Source: Methylophaga sp. OBS3
GTDB lineage: Bacteria > Pseudomonadota > Gammaproteobacteria > Nitrosococcales > Methylophagaceae
Assembly (NCBI RefSeq): GCF_026319325.1
Contig: NZ_JAPDMU010000001.1
Coordinates: 824,410-888,409, forward strand
Direction: 5' to 3'
Length of the DNA stretch: 64,000 nt
Part shown: positions 47,147 through 59,338 of the stretch, piece by piece
Layout of the letters: each line of letters opens with the position of its first letter
How positions within the stretch are numbered: position 1 is the first letter of the stretch
Translations under genes and position numbers: made by a program
The notes under the pieces: model-generated
Databases searched by the model: none
Seen by the model: only the letters and a program-made list of their open reading frames with translations
What the model was told of the DNA's origin: nothing

Positions 47147-47710
47147 TTAGATATTTAGCGCCAATTGAACGGGTTTAAATGATTTTCTGTGAATATCAGA
47201 TGGTCCTAAATGCATTAAGGCTTGTTGATGCGCCGCCGTTGGGTAACCTTTATGCTTGGCCAAATCATATCCTGGGTAAAGTTTATCTAATGTAACCATT
47301 TCTTGATCGCGTGCGACTTTTGCCAAAATTGATGCCGCCGCAATCGCTTGATCATGTAAGTCACCTTTGACAATGGTCAAAACTGGGTACGGTAATTCAG
47401 GTGCATGAATACCATCAACATGTACCTTTTCAGGTGTGACAGACAAAGCCATAACTGCTCGCTGCATTGCAAGCAGGCTTGCTTGAAGAATATTTAATTC
47501 GTCGATTTCTTCAACTTCTGCACGCCCCAACGCCCAACTTAAAGCGCGCTCTTTAATAATCGGCACTAACGCTTCTCTGCGCTTTTCTGAAAGTTTCTTA
47601 GAATCGGTCAAACCTTCAATAGGCTTGCTTGGATCTAGGATAACAGCAGCAGTCACAACTGGCCCAGCTAGAGGGCCCCGCCCTACTTCATCTACACCTG
47701 CGATTAACAT
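47147..47710 (-). CDS. rnhB: Ribonuclease HII
   Basis: A 187-aa RNase H that removes ribonucleotides from DNA. The active-site start [17 protein letters not shown] gives the Asp-Glu pair near residues 6-7. [13 protein letters not shown] is near 34 and [15 protein letters not shown] (with the distal Asp) near 125. It shares one nucleotide with lpxB. Confidence 0.98.
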   Translation of the reverse strand: MLIAGVDEVGRGPLAGPVVTAAVILDPSKPIEGLTDSKKLSEKRREALVPIIKERALSWALGRAEVEEIDELNILQASLLAMQRAVMALSVTPEKVHVDGIHAPELPYPVLTIVKGDLHDQAIAAASILAKVARDQEMVTLDKLYPGYDLAKHKGYPTAAHQQALMHLGPSDIHRKSFKPVQLALNI

Positions 47711-48858
47711 CAGTTCGTTTCGTTGATTAAACGTAAAACAAGATCCGCTGCATTTTCAGCACCGCCAGCAGGCCCCAGTGCAGTCAGCACTTCTTGTTGA
47801 ATATTTTCAGCGCGCTGCGGGCTTTGTGGGTGCGTTAACAAGTCGGTCAATAATTGTTCTAACCTAACATCAGTGACATCGTCTTGCAGTAACTCTGTGA
47901 TGAGTGGCTTACCGCTGACAATATTACACAAACCGACATAAGGAATTTTCACCAGTCGTTTTAAGATGCGGTAACTCCAAGGTGAAACTTTGTATGCGAT
48001 TAAATGCGGTGTGCCTAATAAAGCAATTTCTAAGGTAACCGTACCAGAGGCCGCGACTATGGCATCACAAGCTTTCACCAAATCATAAAAATCACCGCTT
48101 ATGATTTGTACTGGGAGTCGACTTTTATCCACATATTGCTGGATATACTCACGCTCAATACCCGGCGCCAGAGGTAAAACCACCGTAATATCAAAATGAC
48201 GCTGTTGTATACGTTCCGCTGCCGCCAGCATGATGGGTAATAAAGCATCAATTTCACTTCGGCGACTGCCCGGAAACAATCCCACAACGCGTTGCTGTGT
48301 TGAAAGGTGAAACTTTTGCTTTGCTGCGTCTTTATCCAGTTCACTATGAACAGCATCCACTAGTGGATGCCCCACACATGTCACCGGCACATTGGCTTCT
48401 TGATAAATCGGCACTTCAAATGGAAACAACACCGCCATATGATCAACGGTTTGTTGAATTTGTTTAACCCTACCGGCACGCCATGCCCAAACCTTTGGGC
48501 TAATGTAATAAAGGACGGGAATACCTAACTTCTTGGCTTGTTTTGCCAGCTTTAAATTAAAGCCGGGATAGTCCACTAAAATCAGTAAATCTGGCTTATC
48601 TCGTTTCAGGCGATTTACAGTTTCGTTAAAAATAGACTTGATCTTAGGATAGCGCTTGAGGACTTCGACCAGTCCCATAACGGCCAATTCAGCAAAGTCC
48701 TGAACAATATCAGCACCAGCCTCTCTCATTGCGTTACCGCCGATACCACCAATATAAAGATGTGGTGCTTTTTGCTTTAAAGCTGATACAAGTCTCGCGG
48801 CATGAGCTTCACCAGAAGCCTCACCGGCAACAATAAATATCTGCCGATCGTTTGCCAT
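47710..48858 (-). CDS. lpxB: Lipid-A-disaccharide synthase
   Basis: A 382-aa GT-B glycosyltransferase that joins UDP-diacylglucosamine and lipid X. Hallmarks are [18 protein letters not shown] at the start, [59 protein letters not shown] and [21 protein letters not shown]. Separated by 1 nt from ribBX. The presence of lipid A synthesis fits a Gram-negative host. Confidence 0.98.
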   Translation of the reverse strand: MANDRQIFIVAGEASGEAHAARLVSALKQKAPHLYIGGIGGNAMREAGADIVQDFAELAVMGLVEVLKRYPKIKSIFNETVNRLKRDKPDLLILVDYPGFNLKLAKQAKKLGIPVLYYISPKVWAWRAGRVKQIQQTVDHMAVLFPFEVPIYQEANVPVTCVGHPLVDAVHSELDKDAAKQKFHLSTQQRVVGLFPGSRRSEIDALLPIMLAAAERIQQRHFDITVVLPLAPGIEREYIQQYVDKSRLPVQIISGDFYDLVKACDAIVAASGTVTLEIALLGTPHLIAYKVSPWSYRILKRLVKIPYVGLCNIVSGKPLITELLQDDVTDVRLEQLLTDLLTHPQSPQRAENIQQEVLTALGPAGGAENAADLVLRLINETN

Positions 48859-48859
48859 C

Positions 48860-49969
48860 TTACTCCTCCAAATAACCAGCTAACTCTAGACCAAAGCCTG
48901 AGACGCCCGTCAATTTAGTCGGTGTACCGATAACCCGCATTTTTTTTATCCCCAAATCAGCCAGAATTTGTGCACCGACCCCAAATGTCCTTAAATCCCA
49001 GCTGGTTTTAGCCGATACTTGGCTTTGTCCCAAGTCTTGCTGCTGGTAACGGGCAATTTTGGTTGCTAACTGTTTATTTTTCTCAGGCTGGCGCAATACC
49101 ACGAGAACCCCTTTACCGGCCGCTTGAATTCGACGCATAACTTCAGGTAAAGGCCAGTGTGAAGGCTCACGCAATGAGGCTAATAAATCGCTGAGTGGAT
49201 CAGCCATGTGCACACGAACCAGTGTTTCTTCATCCGGACTAATATCACCATAAACCAGTGCAAGATGAACTTGAGCATTTACACCGTCTTGGTAACTATG
49301 CAAAACAAAATCACCATATTCTGTTGGGAATTGGCATTGTGACAATGACTTCACCGTCATTTCATTTTGCAGACGGTAGCTAATCAAATCGGCAATGGTG
49401 CCAATTTTCACATCGTGTTCTTTGGCAAAAGCTTCCAAATCTGGTCGTCTTGCCATACTGCCATCATCATTTAATATTTCGACAATGACAGCAGCAGGTG
49501 ATAACCCTGCTAATTGGGCTAAATCACAACCCGCTTCGGTATGTCCCGCTCTTGTCAGTACACCACCAGCCTGTGCTTTTAAGGGAAAGATATGACCTGG
49601 TTGTACTAAGTCTTCAGGTTTGGCATTAGCAGCGACAGCACGTTGTACCGTTAATGCTCTATCGGCAGCAGAAATACCCGTTGTAACCCCCTCTGCTGCT
49701 TCAATAGATACCGTAAAGTTTGTCGAATATGGTGTTTGGTTGTCCGTCACCATTAATGGCAAACGCAGTTGACGGGTACGCTCTTCAGTCAGCGTTAAAC
49801 AAATCAAACCACGACCATACTTGGCCATAAAGTTAATGGCCTGTGGTGTCACTAATTCGGCAGCCATCACCAAATCGCCTTCATTTTCGCGATCTTCGTC
49901 ATCCATAATGATGACCATTTTGCCGGCTTTGATGTCGGCGAGAATTTCTTCAGTGCTGTTTAATTTCAT
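48860..49969 (-). CDS. ribBX: DHBP synthase with degenerate GTP cyclohydrolase II domain (RibBX)
   Basis: A 369-aa protein in the riboflavin pathway. Residues 1-200 are a complete 3,4-dihydroxy-2-butanone-4-phosphate synthase (MDDEDRENEGDLVMAAE; TGISAADRALTV; HIFPLKAQAGGVLTRAGHTEA; RRPDLEAFA). Residues 205-369 resemble GTP cyclohydrolase II, but the zinc-binding Cys trio and catalytic loop are gone: where the family has CLTGD...RCDCG, here it is PLSDLLASLREPSHW. GTP cyclohydrolase activity is therefore unlikely. This matches the RibBX variant described in Proteobacteria, so an authentic ribA is expected elsewhere. Confidence 0.93.
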   Translation of the reverse strand: MKLNSTEEILADIKAGKMVIIMDDEDRENEGDLVMAAELVTPQAINFMAKYGRGLICLTLTEERTRQLRLPLMVTDNQTPYSTNFTVSIEAAEGVTTGISAADRALTVQRAVAANAKPEDLVQPGHIFPLKAQAGGVLTRAGHTEAGCDLAQLAGLSPAAVIVEILNDDGSMARRPDLEAFAKEHDVKIGTIADLISYRLQNEMTVKSLSQCQFPTEYGDFVLHSYQDGVNAQVHLALVYGDISPDEETLVRVHMADPLSDLLASLREPSHWPLPEVMRRIQAAGKGVLVVLRQPEKNKQLATKIARYQQQDLGQSQVSAKTSWDLRTFGVGAQILADLGIKKMRVIGTPTKLTGVSGFGLELAGYLEE

Positions 49970-50610
49970 GTTGCCAAATAGCCGTGCTGTTTCAAAAAGT
50001 CAGGGGTAAGTTTGCTCTCTTGAGCAGGCAATAAACGTTCAAGATATCGTGCGATCAAATCCACTTCTAGGTTCACTTTAATGCCGACTTTATAGTCTTT
50101 GATAATGGTTTCTTGAAGTGTATGCGGAATGATATTCACTTCAAAACCTTTTGCCGTGACTTTATTCACGGTCAAACTCGCGCCATCAATACAGATTGAA
50201 CCTTTTTCAGCGATATAACGTTGCAGTTCAGAAGGCACGTTGACTGCGATTTGCCACGAGCGTGCGACTTCTTTAATGCTATCGATTTGTCCCAAACCAT
50301 CAACATGACCACTGACAAAATGACCACCCAGGCGTTCACCTACGGCAAGGGCTTTTTCTAGGTTAACTTGGCTACCAGTTTTTAATTGCGCCAAACTGCT
50401 TCGCGTGATCGTTTCTTGTGAGACATCAAATGAGAGCTGCTGATTGTCCATATCAACTACAGTCAGGCAAACACCATTAATCGCAATACTGTCCCCCAGT
50501 TTCACATCACCACAATCTAGCTTGCCAGCATTAATCACCAACTTCAGATCGCCGCCTTTAGGTTGTAATGCTGTGATTTCCCCCAACGCTGCAATAATGC
50601 CCGTAAACAT
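49966..50610 (-). CDS. ribE: Riboflavin synthase alpha chain
   Basis: A 214-aa trimeric enzyme that dismutates two lumazines to riboflavin. The N-terminal MFTGIIAALGEI and GDSIAINGVCLTV mark lumazine-binding repeat 1, and HFVSGHVDGLGQI with GSICIDGASLTVN repeat 2. Length is standard. It overlaps ribBX by 4 nt. Confidence 0.98.
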   Translation of the reverse strand: MFTGIIAALGEITALQPKGGDLKLVINAGKLDCGDVKLGDSIAINGVCLTVVDMDNQQLSFDVSQETITRSSLAQLKTGSQVNLEKALAVGERLGGHFVSGHVDGLGQIDSIKEVARSWQIAVNVPSELQRYIAEKGSICIDGASLTVNKVTAKGFEVNIIPHTLQETIIKDYKVGIKVNLEVDLIARYLERLLPAQESKLTPDFLKQHGYLAT

Positions 50611-50613
50611 GCT

Positions 50614-51711
50614 TTAAAATTCCTCGTTATAAATTGGCAAAGCGGTGATCCGCCAATCCTGACCAATAGGTCGCATATCAGTTACCTGCAAATCGATGTT
50701 TTGGTCCATACGAATCATGCCCGGCAGATTAAATACTGCCCGTGCATCACTGCCCATTAACTTAGGCGCAACATAAAACACCAATTCATCAATTAGTTTT
50801 GAACGCAATAAAGCGCCATTGAGATCGGCGCCAGCCTCAACCATTAACTCATTTACTTCGCGTTTTGCTAAAACCGTTAGTAAAGCGGCTAAATCTACTT
50901 GTTTGTCTGGGGTCGGCAGGACAACAGTTTCAATATCAGGTCGGATGACTTTATCGCCAGCCGTGGCTAACAACACCTTTTCACCACCTAAAATTTTGGC
51001 TTTGACCGGCATTCTTAAGTCACTATCGACAACAACACGCAGTGGTTGGCGAACATGTTCAGGATCGGGATACCAATCGCCTTGGGGACGAACATTTAAC
51101 ATTGGATCGTCAGCTAAAACGGTACCGATACCGGTCAAAATAGCGCTACTTCGCGCACGCAGTTTTTGAACATCCAAACGCGCTTCTGGCCCTGTTATCC
51201 ATTTGCTTTCACCTGAGGCCATGGCCGTACGGCCATCCAAACTCATAGCAATTTTACTGCGCACAAAAGGGCGACCAATGCGCATCCGTTGGCAAAAACC
51301 TGGGTTTAGTTCTTCTGCTTGTTTGGCGAATAAACCTTCATGGACTTCCATACCCGCCTGACGCAAACGTTCTATGCCAGTACCAGCAACAATAGGATTA
51401 GGATCTGTCATTGCAACGAATACACGCTTAATGCCAGCGCGGATTAATGCCTCTGCACACGGTGGTGTTCGACCAAAATGACTGCATGGCTCAAGTGTCA
51501 CATAACAATCAGCGCCTTGAGCGGCTACACCTGCTGCATTTAGCGCATTAATTTCGGCATGCGCCTCACCGGCACGATGATGCCAGCCTTCGCCAATAAT
51601 GCGACCATTTTTGACGATAACACAACCAACACGGGGATTAGGATCTGTCGTGTATAGCCCTCTTTTCGCCAATTGCAGCGCATGGGCCATATATTGTTCA
51701 TGTTCACTCAT
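50614..51711 (-). CDS. ribD: Riboflavin deaminase/reductase RibD
   Basis: A 365-aa bifunctional enzyme. The N-terminal deaminase has zinc ligands in GEAHAEINAL and TLEPCSHFGRTPPC; the C-terminal reductase begins near residue 150 with FVRSKIAMSLDGRTA, TGIGTVLADDPMLNVR and VEAGADLNGALL. It acts on the GTP-derived pyrimidine in two consecutive steps. It lies 3 nt upstream of ribE. Confidence 0.98.
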   Translation of the reverse strand: MSEHEQYMAHALQLAKRGLYTTDPNPRVGCVIVKNGRIIGEGWHHRAGEAHAEINALNAAGVAAQGADCYVTLEPCSHFGRTPPCAEALIRAGIKRVFVAMTDPNPIVAGTGIERLRQAGMEVHEGLFAKQAEELNPGFCQRMRIGRPFVRSKIAMSLDGRTAMASGESKWITGPEARLDVQKLRARSSAILTGIGTVLADDPMLNVRPQGDWYPDPEHVRQPLRVVVDSDLRMPVKAKILGGEKVLLATAGDKVIRPDIETVVLPTPDKQVDLAALLTVLAKREVNELMVEAGADLNGALLRSKLIDELVFYVAPKLMGSDARAVFNLPGMIRMDQNIDLQVTDMRPIGQDWRITALPIYNEEF

Positions 51712-51761
51712 GCTAGCAATCTCCTAGTTGATTGACTAAGCGCATAAGTAGTGTTTTTCGC

Positions 51762-52235
51762 TTAGGATTTATTTTGGGACTCGTCACGATTTTTCATGCG
51801 TTCGATTTCTTCACGAAACGCATTAACATCTTGAAAGCTTCGGTAAACAGAAGCAAAGCGAACATAAGCAACTTCATCCAGTTCGCGCAGTGCCGCCATG
51901 ACCCAGTCACCGACTAGTCGACTTTGTACTTCACGTTCACCAGTTGCCCATAATTTGCGGGTAATCGTTTTGACAGCATTATCAATGGCATCAGTACTGA
52001 CGGGACGCTTTTCTAAAGCACGCATCAGACCTGCTCGTAACTTATGCTCGTCGAAAGCTTCGCGTGAGGCATCACGCTTTACTAATCTTGGCAGACTAAG
52101 CTCCGCCGTTTCGTATGTTGTAAATCGTTCATTACAACTTACGCACATCCGCCGACGGCGAATGGCGTCACCCTCTGCGGACAGCCGAGAGTCCACCACT
52201 TTGGAGTCGGCTGTTCCACAGAAAGGGCAACGCAT
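51762..52235 (-). CDS. nrdR: Ribonucleotide reductase repressor NrdR
   Basis: A 157-aa repressor. The N-terminal zinc ribbon (MRCPFCG...[12 protein letters not shown]) provides four Cys, followed by the ATP-cone domain (residues 49-139) that senses ATP/dATP. Length is standard. It controls ribonucleotide reductase genes through NrdR boxes. The glyA-nrdR-ribD order is conserved among proteobacteria. Confidence 0.98.
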   Translation of the reverse strand: MRCPFCGTADSKVVDSRLSAEGDAIRRRRMCVSCNERFTTYETAELSLPRLVKRDASREAFDEHKLRAGLMRALEKRPVSTDAIDNAVKTITRKLWATGEREVQSRLVGDWVMAALRELDEVAYVRFASVYRSFQDVNAFREEIERMKNRDESQNKS

Positions 52236-52250
52236 TATCGATACTCCGGT

Positions 52251-53504
52251 TTACGCGTAAACCGGTAAACGGCTGCAGATTTCACTGACTTTGCCACGTA
52301 CCGATTCGATAACAGTGGCATCACCACGGCTATCAATAACATCACACATCCAACCTGCTAGGTCAGTACAATCTTGCACGTTAAAGCCACGTGTTGTTAC
52401 CGCAGGTGTACCGATACGGATACCTGATGTAACAAATGGTGATTGTGGATCATTTGGAACCGCATTTTTATTAACGGTGATATGCGCATCGCCTAACCAT
52501 GCATCAACTTCTTTACCCGTCAGGCCTGCTTCGATAAAGCTAACCAAAAACAGATGGTCATCTGTGCCTTTAGACACAACATCATAACCACGTGCCATAA
52601 AGACTTTAGCCATTGCTTGCGCGTTTTCAATAACTTGTTGTTGATAGCTCTTGAACTCACCCAGCATTGCTTCTTTGAAAGCAACCGCTTTAGCTGCGAT
52701 GACATGCATCAACGGACCACCTTGGAAACCAGGGAAAACAGCTGAGTTCAGCTTTTTCTCGATTTCAGGGTTTGATTTGGCCAAAATCAGACCACCACGT
52801 GGGCCACGTAATGTTTTATGTGTAGTCGTTGTGGTTACGTCAGCAATTTGTACTGGGCTTGGGTATAAACCCGCCGCAACCAAACCAGCAACGTGCGCCA
52901 TATCAACTAACAGGTATGCGCCAACTGAGTCTGCGATATCACGGAATTTTTGCCAATCGATAATGCGTGAGTACGCAGAAAAACCAGCAACAACCATTTT
53001 TGGCTGATGCTCTTTGGCTAAACGCGCAACTTCTTCATAATCAATTTCACCAGTTTCAGTGTTGATACCGTAACTGACAGAGTTATAAATCTTGCCTGAT
53101 GCGCTGACTTTGGCACCGTGGGTTAAGTGACCACCATGCGCCAGACTCATACCTAAAATGGTATCGCCCGGTTGCAATAACGCCAAATAAACTGCCGCGT
53201 TAGCTTGTGAACCTGAGTGCGGTTGCACGTTTGCGTAATCAGCACCAAAAAGTGTTTTAGCGCGTTCAATAGCCAGATCTTCTACCGTATCAACGTGATC
53301 ACAACCACCGTAATAACGTTTGCCCGGATAACCCTCGGCATACTTGTTAGTCAGTGAACTACCCTGCGCTTCCATTACACGTGGGCTGGTGTAGTTTTCT
53401 GAGGCGATCAGTTCGATATGATCTTCTTGACGCTGCACCTCTGCAGCAATCGCGTTAAACACTTCATCGTCAAAGTCTGCGATGCGCATGCTTTTTTTGT
53501 ACAC
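52251..53504 (-). CDS. glyA: Serine hydroxymethyltransferase
   Basis: A 417-aa PLP enzyme that interconverts serine and glycine with THF. The PLP lysine lies in [16 protein letters not shown] near residue 229, and the family segment [33 protein letters not shown] is near 35 (listed as shorter pieces [15 protein letters not shown]). I keep the GTG start at 53504, which has GGGGAA 6 nt upstream. In a methylotroph it may serve C1 assimilation as well as biosynthesis; the choice between serine cycle and RuMP is not visible. Confidence 0.98.
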   Translation of the reverse strand: MYKKSMRIADFDDEVFNAIAAEVQRQEDHIELIASENYTSPRVMEAQGSSLTNKYAEGYPGKRYYGGCDHVDTVEDLAIERAKTLFGADYANVQPHSGSQANAAVYLALLQPGDTILGMSLAHGGHLTHGAKVSASGKIYNSVSYGINTETGEIDYEEVARLAKEHQPKMVVAGFSAYSRIIDWQKFRDIADSVGAYLLVDMAHVAGLVAAGLYPSPVQIADVTTTTTHKTLRGPRGGLILAKSNPEIEKKLNSAVFPGFQGGPLMHVIAAKAVAFKEAMLGEFKSYQQQVIENAQAMAKVFMARGYDVVSKGTDDHLFLVSFIEAGLTGKEVDAWLGDAHITVNKNAVPNDPQSPFVTSGIRIGTPAVTTRGFNVQDCTDLAGWMCDVIDSRGDATVIESVRGKVSEICSRLPVYA

Positions 53505-53608
53505 GGTATTCCCCTGTCACGTCTGTAAAATGCTTGCGTATTGTATCTCACAACACAAGCTGCATCTATGTCAGAATGCTTTTTTACCAAGCAATAAAGG
53601 AAGATGTT

Positions 53609-54472
53609 ATGCAGATTGCGATTCTTGGTGGTGGCCTGATGGGGCAAGCCATGACAGAACGCTTGTTGGTAGAACAACAAAAAGTCACTGTTTTCAACCG
53701 CAGTATCGATAAAATTCAAGCGCTTAAATCATTAGGTGCTTCGGTTACTGACAACGTGCTAGAAGCCGTTAATTCCGCAGATTTATTGTTGTTAACGCTA
53801 AGCGATGCGACAGCCATTGAGTCGGTGTTAGCGAGTATTCCAGCTGAAAAACTTGCTGGTAAATTACTCATTCAAATGGGTACTATTGGCCCGCAACAAT
53901 CACAACAAATTGCCGAAAAATGTTTGGTGGCAGGTACCGCTTACCTTGAATGCCCAGTATTGGGGAGTCTGCCTGAAGCGCGCAGCGGCAACCTCATTCT
54001 TATGGCTGGTGGCGCCCATGCCGACTTTGAAAAAGCATTACCTGTATTGCGTTTACTGGGTAAAAAACCACAGCTTATCGGCGAGGTTGGCCAAGGTGCA
54101 GCAATGAAATTGGCGATGAATCAACTTATCGCTGGTTTGACAGCGAGTTTCTCTCTCAGCCTAGGTCTAATTGAAAGCCAAGGGATCGATACTGAACAAT
54201 TCATGGGCTTATTAAGAGAAAGTGCACTTTATGCCCCCACTTTTGATAAGAAGCTTGAACGCATGCAGCAAAGGGATTTTGCTAATCCCAACTTTCCAAC
54301 AAAACATCTCACCAAAGACACACGTTTGTTTCTTGAAGTAGCTGAGCAATTACGTTTGGACGCAAGTGGTTTGGAAGGCGTTTTGAAACTGCTCGATAAG
54401 ACAGTATCAATGGGGCTAGATAATACCGATTACTCTGCTATTTACGCTGCTGTTTCACCAGATCGGAAATAA
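53609..54472 (+). CDS. NAD(P)-dependent beta-hydroxyacid dehydrogenase family protein
   Basis: A 287-aa dehydrogenase of the 3-hydroxyisobutyrate/GLYR1 class. Rossmann motif ILGGGLMGQAM is at residues 5-15. The catalytic lysine lies in GAAMKLAMNQLIAG near 165, and LECPVLGSLPEARSGNL near 118 is the substrate-binding segment. I start at the ATG 53609, with AAGGAAG 6 nt upstream; the longer frame adds an implausible Cys-rich leader. Substrate (for example succinic semialdehyde, tartronate semialdehyde) cannot be decided. Confidence 0.9.
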   Translation: MQIAILGGGLMGQAMTERLLVEQQKVTVFNRSIDKIQALKSLGASVTDNVLEAVNSADLLLLTLSDATAIESVLASIPAEKLAGKLLIQMGTIGPQQSQQIAEKCLVAGTAYLECPVLGSLPEARSGNLILMAGGAHADFEKALPVLRLLGKKPQLIGEVGQGAAMKLAMNQLIAGLTASFSLSLGLIESQGIDTEQFMGLLRESALYAPTFDKKLERMQQRDFANPNFPTKHLTKDTRLFLEVAEQLRLDASGLEGVLKLLDKTVSMGLDNTDYSAIYAAVSPDRK

Positions 54473-54474
54473 AA

Positions 54475-54498
54475 AAATGCCCGCATAAGCGGGCATTT
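54475..54498. terminator. Bidirectional terminator between the dehydrogenase gene and purA
   Basis: A perfect 10-bp stem AAATGCCCGC/GCGGGCATTT with ATAA loop lies 2 nt after the dehydrogenase gene and just after the convergent purA stop. T-runs on both sides suit both directions. Confidence 0.85.
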
Positions 54499-54502
54499 CA
54501 TT

Positions 54503-56978
<2,476 letters not shown>

Positions 56979-56982
56979 AACG

Positions 56983-57180
56983 TCAATTTACCCAATATAA
57001 AATAGCGAGGCCAACCAACATGCTGATAAGTCCTACCCAACGTAGTTGTGTATCACCCATCGCAATGACTTGTAACAGTGCCCGACGAAATGCCGAGGGA
57101 TTCAAAAACGGCATGATGCCTTCAATAATCAGCATCAATGCCGTTGCCAGCCATAGGCTGTGAATCAGTGCATCACTCAC
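56983..57180 (-). CDS. DUF2065 family small membrane protein (YjeT-like)
   Basis: A 65-aa protein with two transmembrane helices (residues 6-24 and 45-62). The segments ALMLIIEGIMPFLNPSAFRRAL and LRWVGLISMLVGLAILYWV are characteristic of DUF2065. It overlaps hflC by 4 nt. Function unknown; the hflC-side location is conserved. Confidence 0.88.
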   Translation of the reverse strand: MSDALIHSLWLATALMLIIEGIMPFLNPSAFRRALLQVIAMGDTQLRWVGLISMLVGLAILYWVN

Positions 57181-58049
57181 TGTGATGAGGTATCAAGGTC
57201 ACCAAAACGCTTAAAGAAATCACCTTTTGGTTCAATAACCATTAAGTCGTCACCTTGGAAGATATTTTGGTATGCATTCAGACGGCGATACAGTGAATAA
57301 AACTCTTCATTCTGACCATAGGCGCTTGCGTATACATCTGTTGCCGTTGCATCACCTTCGCCTCGCAGGCTCTCTGCTTGACGACGCGCTTCTGCCAAAA
57401 TAACGGTACGTTGACGATCTGCATCTGAGCGAATTTTTTCAGCTTCTTCAGCACCACGTGAACGTAAGTCTTTTGCTACACGCTCACGCTCAGCTTGCAT
57501 ACGTGCAAATACTGAGGCACTGACGTCTTGTGGTAAATCGATACGTTTAATACGTACATTGACGATTTCGATACCAAACTCTGCCGACGTTTCATTTGCA
57601 GAGCGCATCAAGCCAGCCACCATTTGGTCGCGATCACCAGATACTACTTCTTGGATGCTACGACGACCAAACTCGGCTCGCAGACCATCTTTAATGATTT
57701 GCGACAAACGTAGTTTGGCATTTTCCTCATCACCGCCCATTGAACGGAAATATTGAGCTACGTCTGAAATACGCCATAGAATGAACGAGTCAACGATCAG
57801 GTTTTTCTTTTCGCCGGTCAAGTAACGGGCTGGGGTAGCATCTAAACTTAAGATACGGCCATCAAAACGGCGCACTTGGTTTACAAATGGCATTTTGAAA
57901 TGTAAACCAGGCTCGTAATCAGCACGCTCAATTTGACCCAGTTTCAATAGGATGACGCGTTCACGTTCATCAACAAAGAAAACAGAAGCACTGATCGTCA
58001 CCGCTAAAATGAATGCGATAAAAATAAATAGATTAAATCTAGATTGCAT
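57177..58049 (-). CDS. hflC: FtsH protease modulator HflC
   Basis: A 290-aa SPFH/band-7 protein with one N-terminal transmembrane helix (residues 7-26) and a large periplasmic domain. Hallmarks are FFVDERERVILLKLGQIER, VVNVRIKRIDLPQDVSASVFARMQAERERVAKDLRSRGAEEAEKIR (pieces RIKRIDLP and RMQAERER). With HflK it forms a cage around FtsH that controls membrane-protein turnover. It follows hflK by 2 nt. Confidence 0.97.
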   Translation of the reverse strand: MQSRFNLFIFIAFILAVTISASVFFVDERERVILLKLGQIERADYEPGLHFKMPFVNQVRRFDGRILSLDATPARYLTGEKKNLIVDSFILWRISDVAQYFRSMGGDEENAKLRLSQIIKDGLRAEFGRRSIQEVVSGDRDQMVAGLMRSANETSAEFGIEIVNVRIKRIDLPQDVSASVFARMQAERERVAKDLRSRGAEEAEKIRSDADRQRTVILAEARRQAESLRGEGDATATDVYASAYGQNEEFYSLYRRLNAYQNIFQGDDLMVIEPKGDFFKRFGDLDTSSQ

Positions 58050-58051
58050 GA

Positions 58052-59251
58052 TTATCGACCTCCTCGGCTACGTGCATCATTGGCAGCATTGCTGCTATTG
58101 GTGCTGTTGCCAGCAGGAAAGTTTAATGAGTCCAAATCCACACGTGTTGGGTTATTACCCATTGAAGAACTCCGATTGCCCATACGATCCAGCGGTAAAT
58201 ACAATACGTTATTACCATCACTATCGATATCAACCATTACCTTATTAGTACGTGAGTAGACTGATTCCATAGTATCGAGGAACAGACGCTCTTCAGTAAT
58301 AGATGGTGCTTTGTTGTACTCGGTCATGACCTGTAAGAAACGGCTAGTGTCACCATTTGCTTTGGCAACAACTTGGCTTTTGTATGCTTCCGCTTCTTGA
58401 ATAATACGGAAAGCTTGACCACGCGCACGAGGAATTATGTCATTTGCATAAGCTTCAGCTTCGTTTTTCTGACGAACTTCATCTTCCCGAGCCTTAACAA
58501 CGTCAGCAAAAGCATCTTGTACCTGCTCTGGTGGCTGAACGTCTTGCATGCTGACACTGGTGACACTCAAACCAGTTGCATGATCATCAAGCATTTTTTG
58601 CAAAATTTCTTCGGTACGTGTCGCGACTTCACTACGACCTTCGGTCAATACAAAGTCCATGGTCGATTGGCCAACAACTTCACGGACAGCACTTTCCATC
58701 ATTTGACGTAAAATAGTATCTGAAGCACGAACATTAAATAGGTATTGTGCAGCATCTTTTACGCGATACTGACCAGCAATTTTCAGATCAACGATATTTT
58801 CATCATTGGTGAGCATTAACGACTCTGACAAAATACTACTTTCAGGACGAGAGCCAGCACTACGATAACCAATTTCTACTGAACGAATGTTTTCAACATT
58901 TACCACTTCAACGTGATCAATAGGGTATGGGAAATGCCAGTGAGGACCAGGCATTGTAGTTGTTTGGAACTGCCCAAAACGCATAACTACGCCACGTTCA
59001 GCAGGTTCAACAATGTAAATCCCCGACAGTAACCAAACGATAAAGATAATTGCTGCGATAAGGCCTAAACCAAATGAACCGCCGCTGCTGCTTTGATTAT
59101 TACTCGGTTGTTGACCGCCTTTATTGCCGCCAAACAATCCACCTAATTTACGCTGAAGATTCCGGACGACTTCATCAAGATCTGGTGGGCCATCGTTTCC
59201 ACGTTTGCCCCATGGATCTTTGTCACCGTTACCGGGTTCATTCCAAGCCAT
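58052..59251 (-). CDS. hflK: FtsH protease modulator HflK
   Basis: A 399-aa SPFH-family partner of HflC. The N-terminal region begins AWNEPGNGDKDPWG, followed by a Gly/Asn-rich linker, one transmembrane helix (residues 72-92) and the band-7 domain with VEPAERGVVMRFGQF. DVQPPEQVQDAFADVVKAREDE is the family helix. I start at the ATG 59251 with GGAG 6 nt upstream, four codons inside the longer frame. Confidence 0.96.
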   Translation of the reverse strand: MAWNEPGNGDKDPWGKRGNDGPPDLDEVVRNLQRKLGGLFGGNKGGQQPSNNQSSSGGSFGLGLIAAIIFIVWLLSGIYIVEPAERGVVMRFGQFQTTTMPGPHWHFPYPIDHVEVVNVENIRSVEIGYRSAGSRPESSILSESLMLTNDENIVDLKIAGQYRVKDAAQYLFNVRASDTILRQMMESAVREVVGQSTMDFVLTEGRSEVATRTEEILQKMLDDHATGLSVTSVSMQDVQPPEQVQDAFADVVKAREDEVRQKNEAEAYANDIIPRARGQAFRIIQEAEAYKSQVVAKANGDTSRFLQVMTEYNKAPSITEERLFLDTMESVYSRTNKVMVDIDSDGNNVLYLPLDRMGNRSSSMGNNPTRVDLDSLNFPAGNSTNSSNAANDARSRGGR

Positions 59252-59338
59252 GTAATGCTCCAAAAGAGATAAATTTCGATTACGTATTAAACGTGACTAT
59301 TTTACGGAGATGATTGCCAATGGCAACCAAAACCGGCT

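Noticed and set aside
48860..53504. FMN riboswitch upstream of the rib genes
   Set aside because: No gap between glyA, nrdR, ribD, ribE and ribBX is long enough or carries the RFN element bases.
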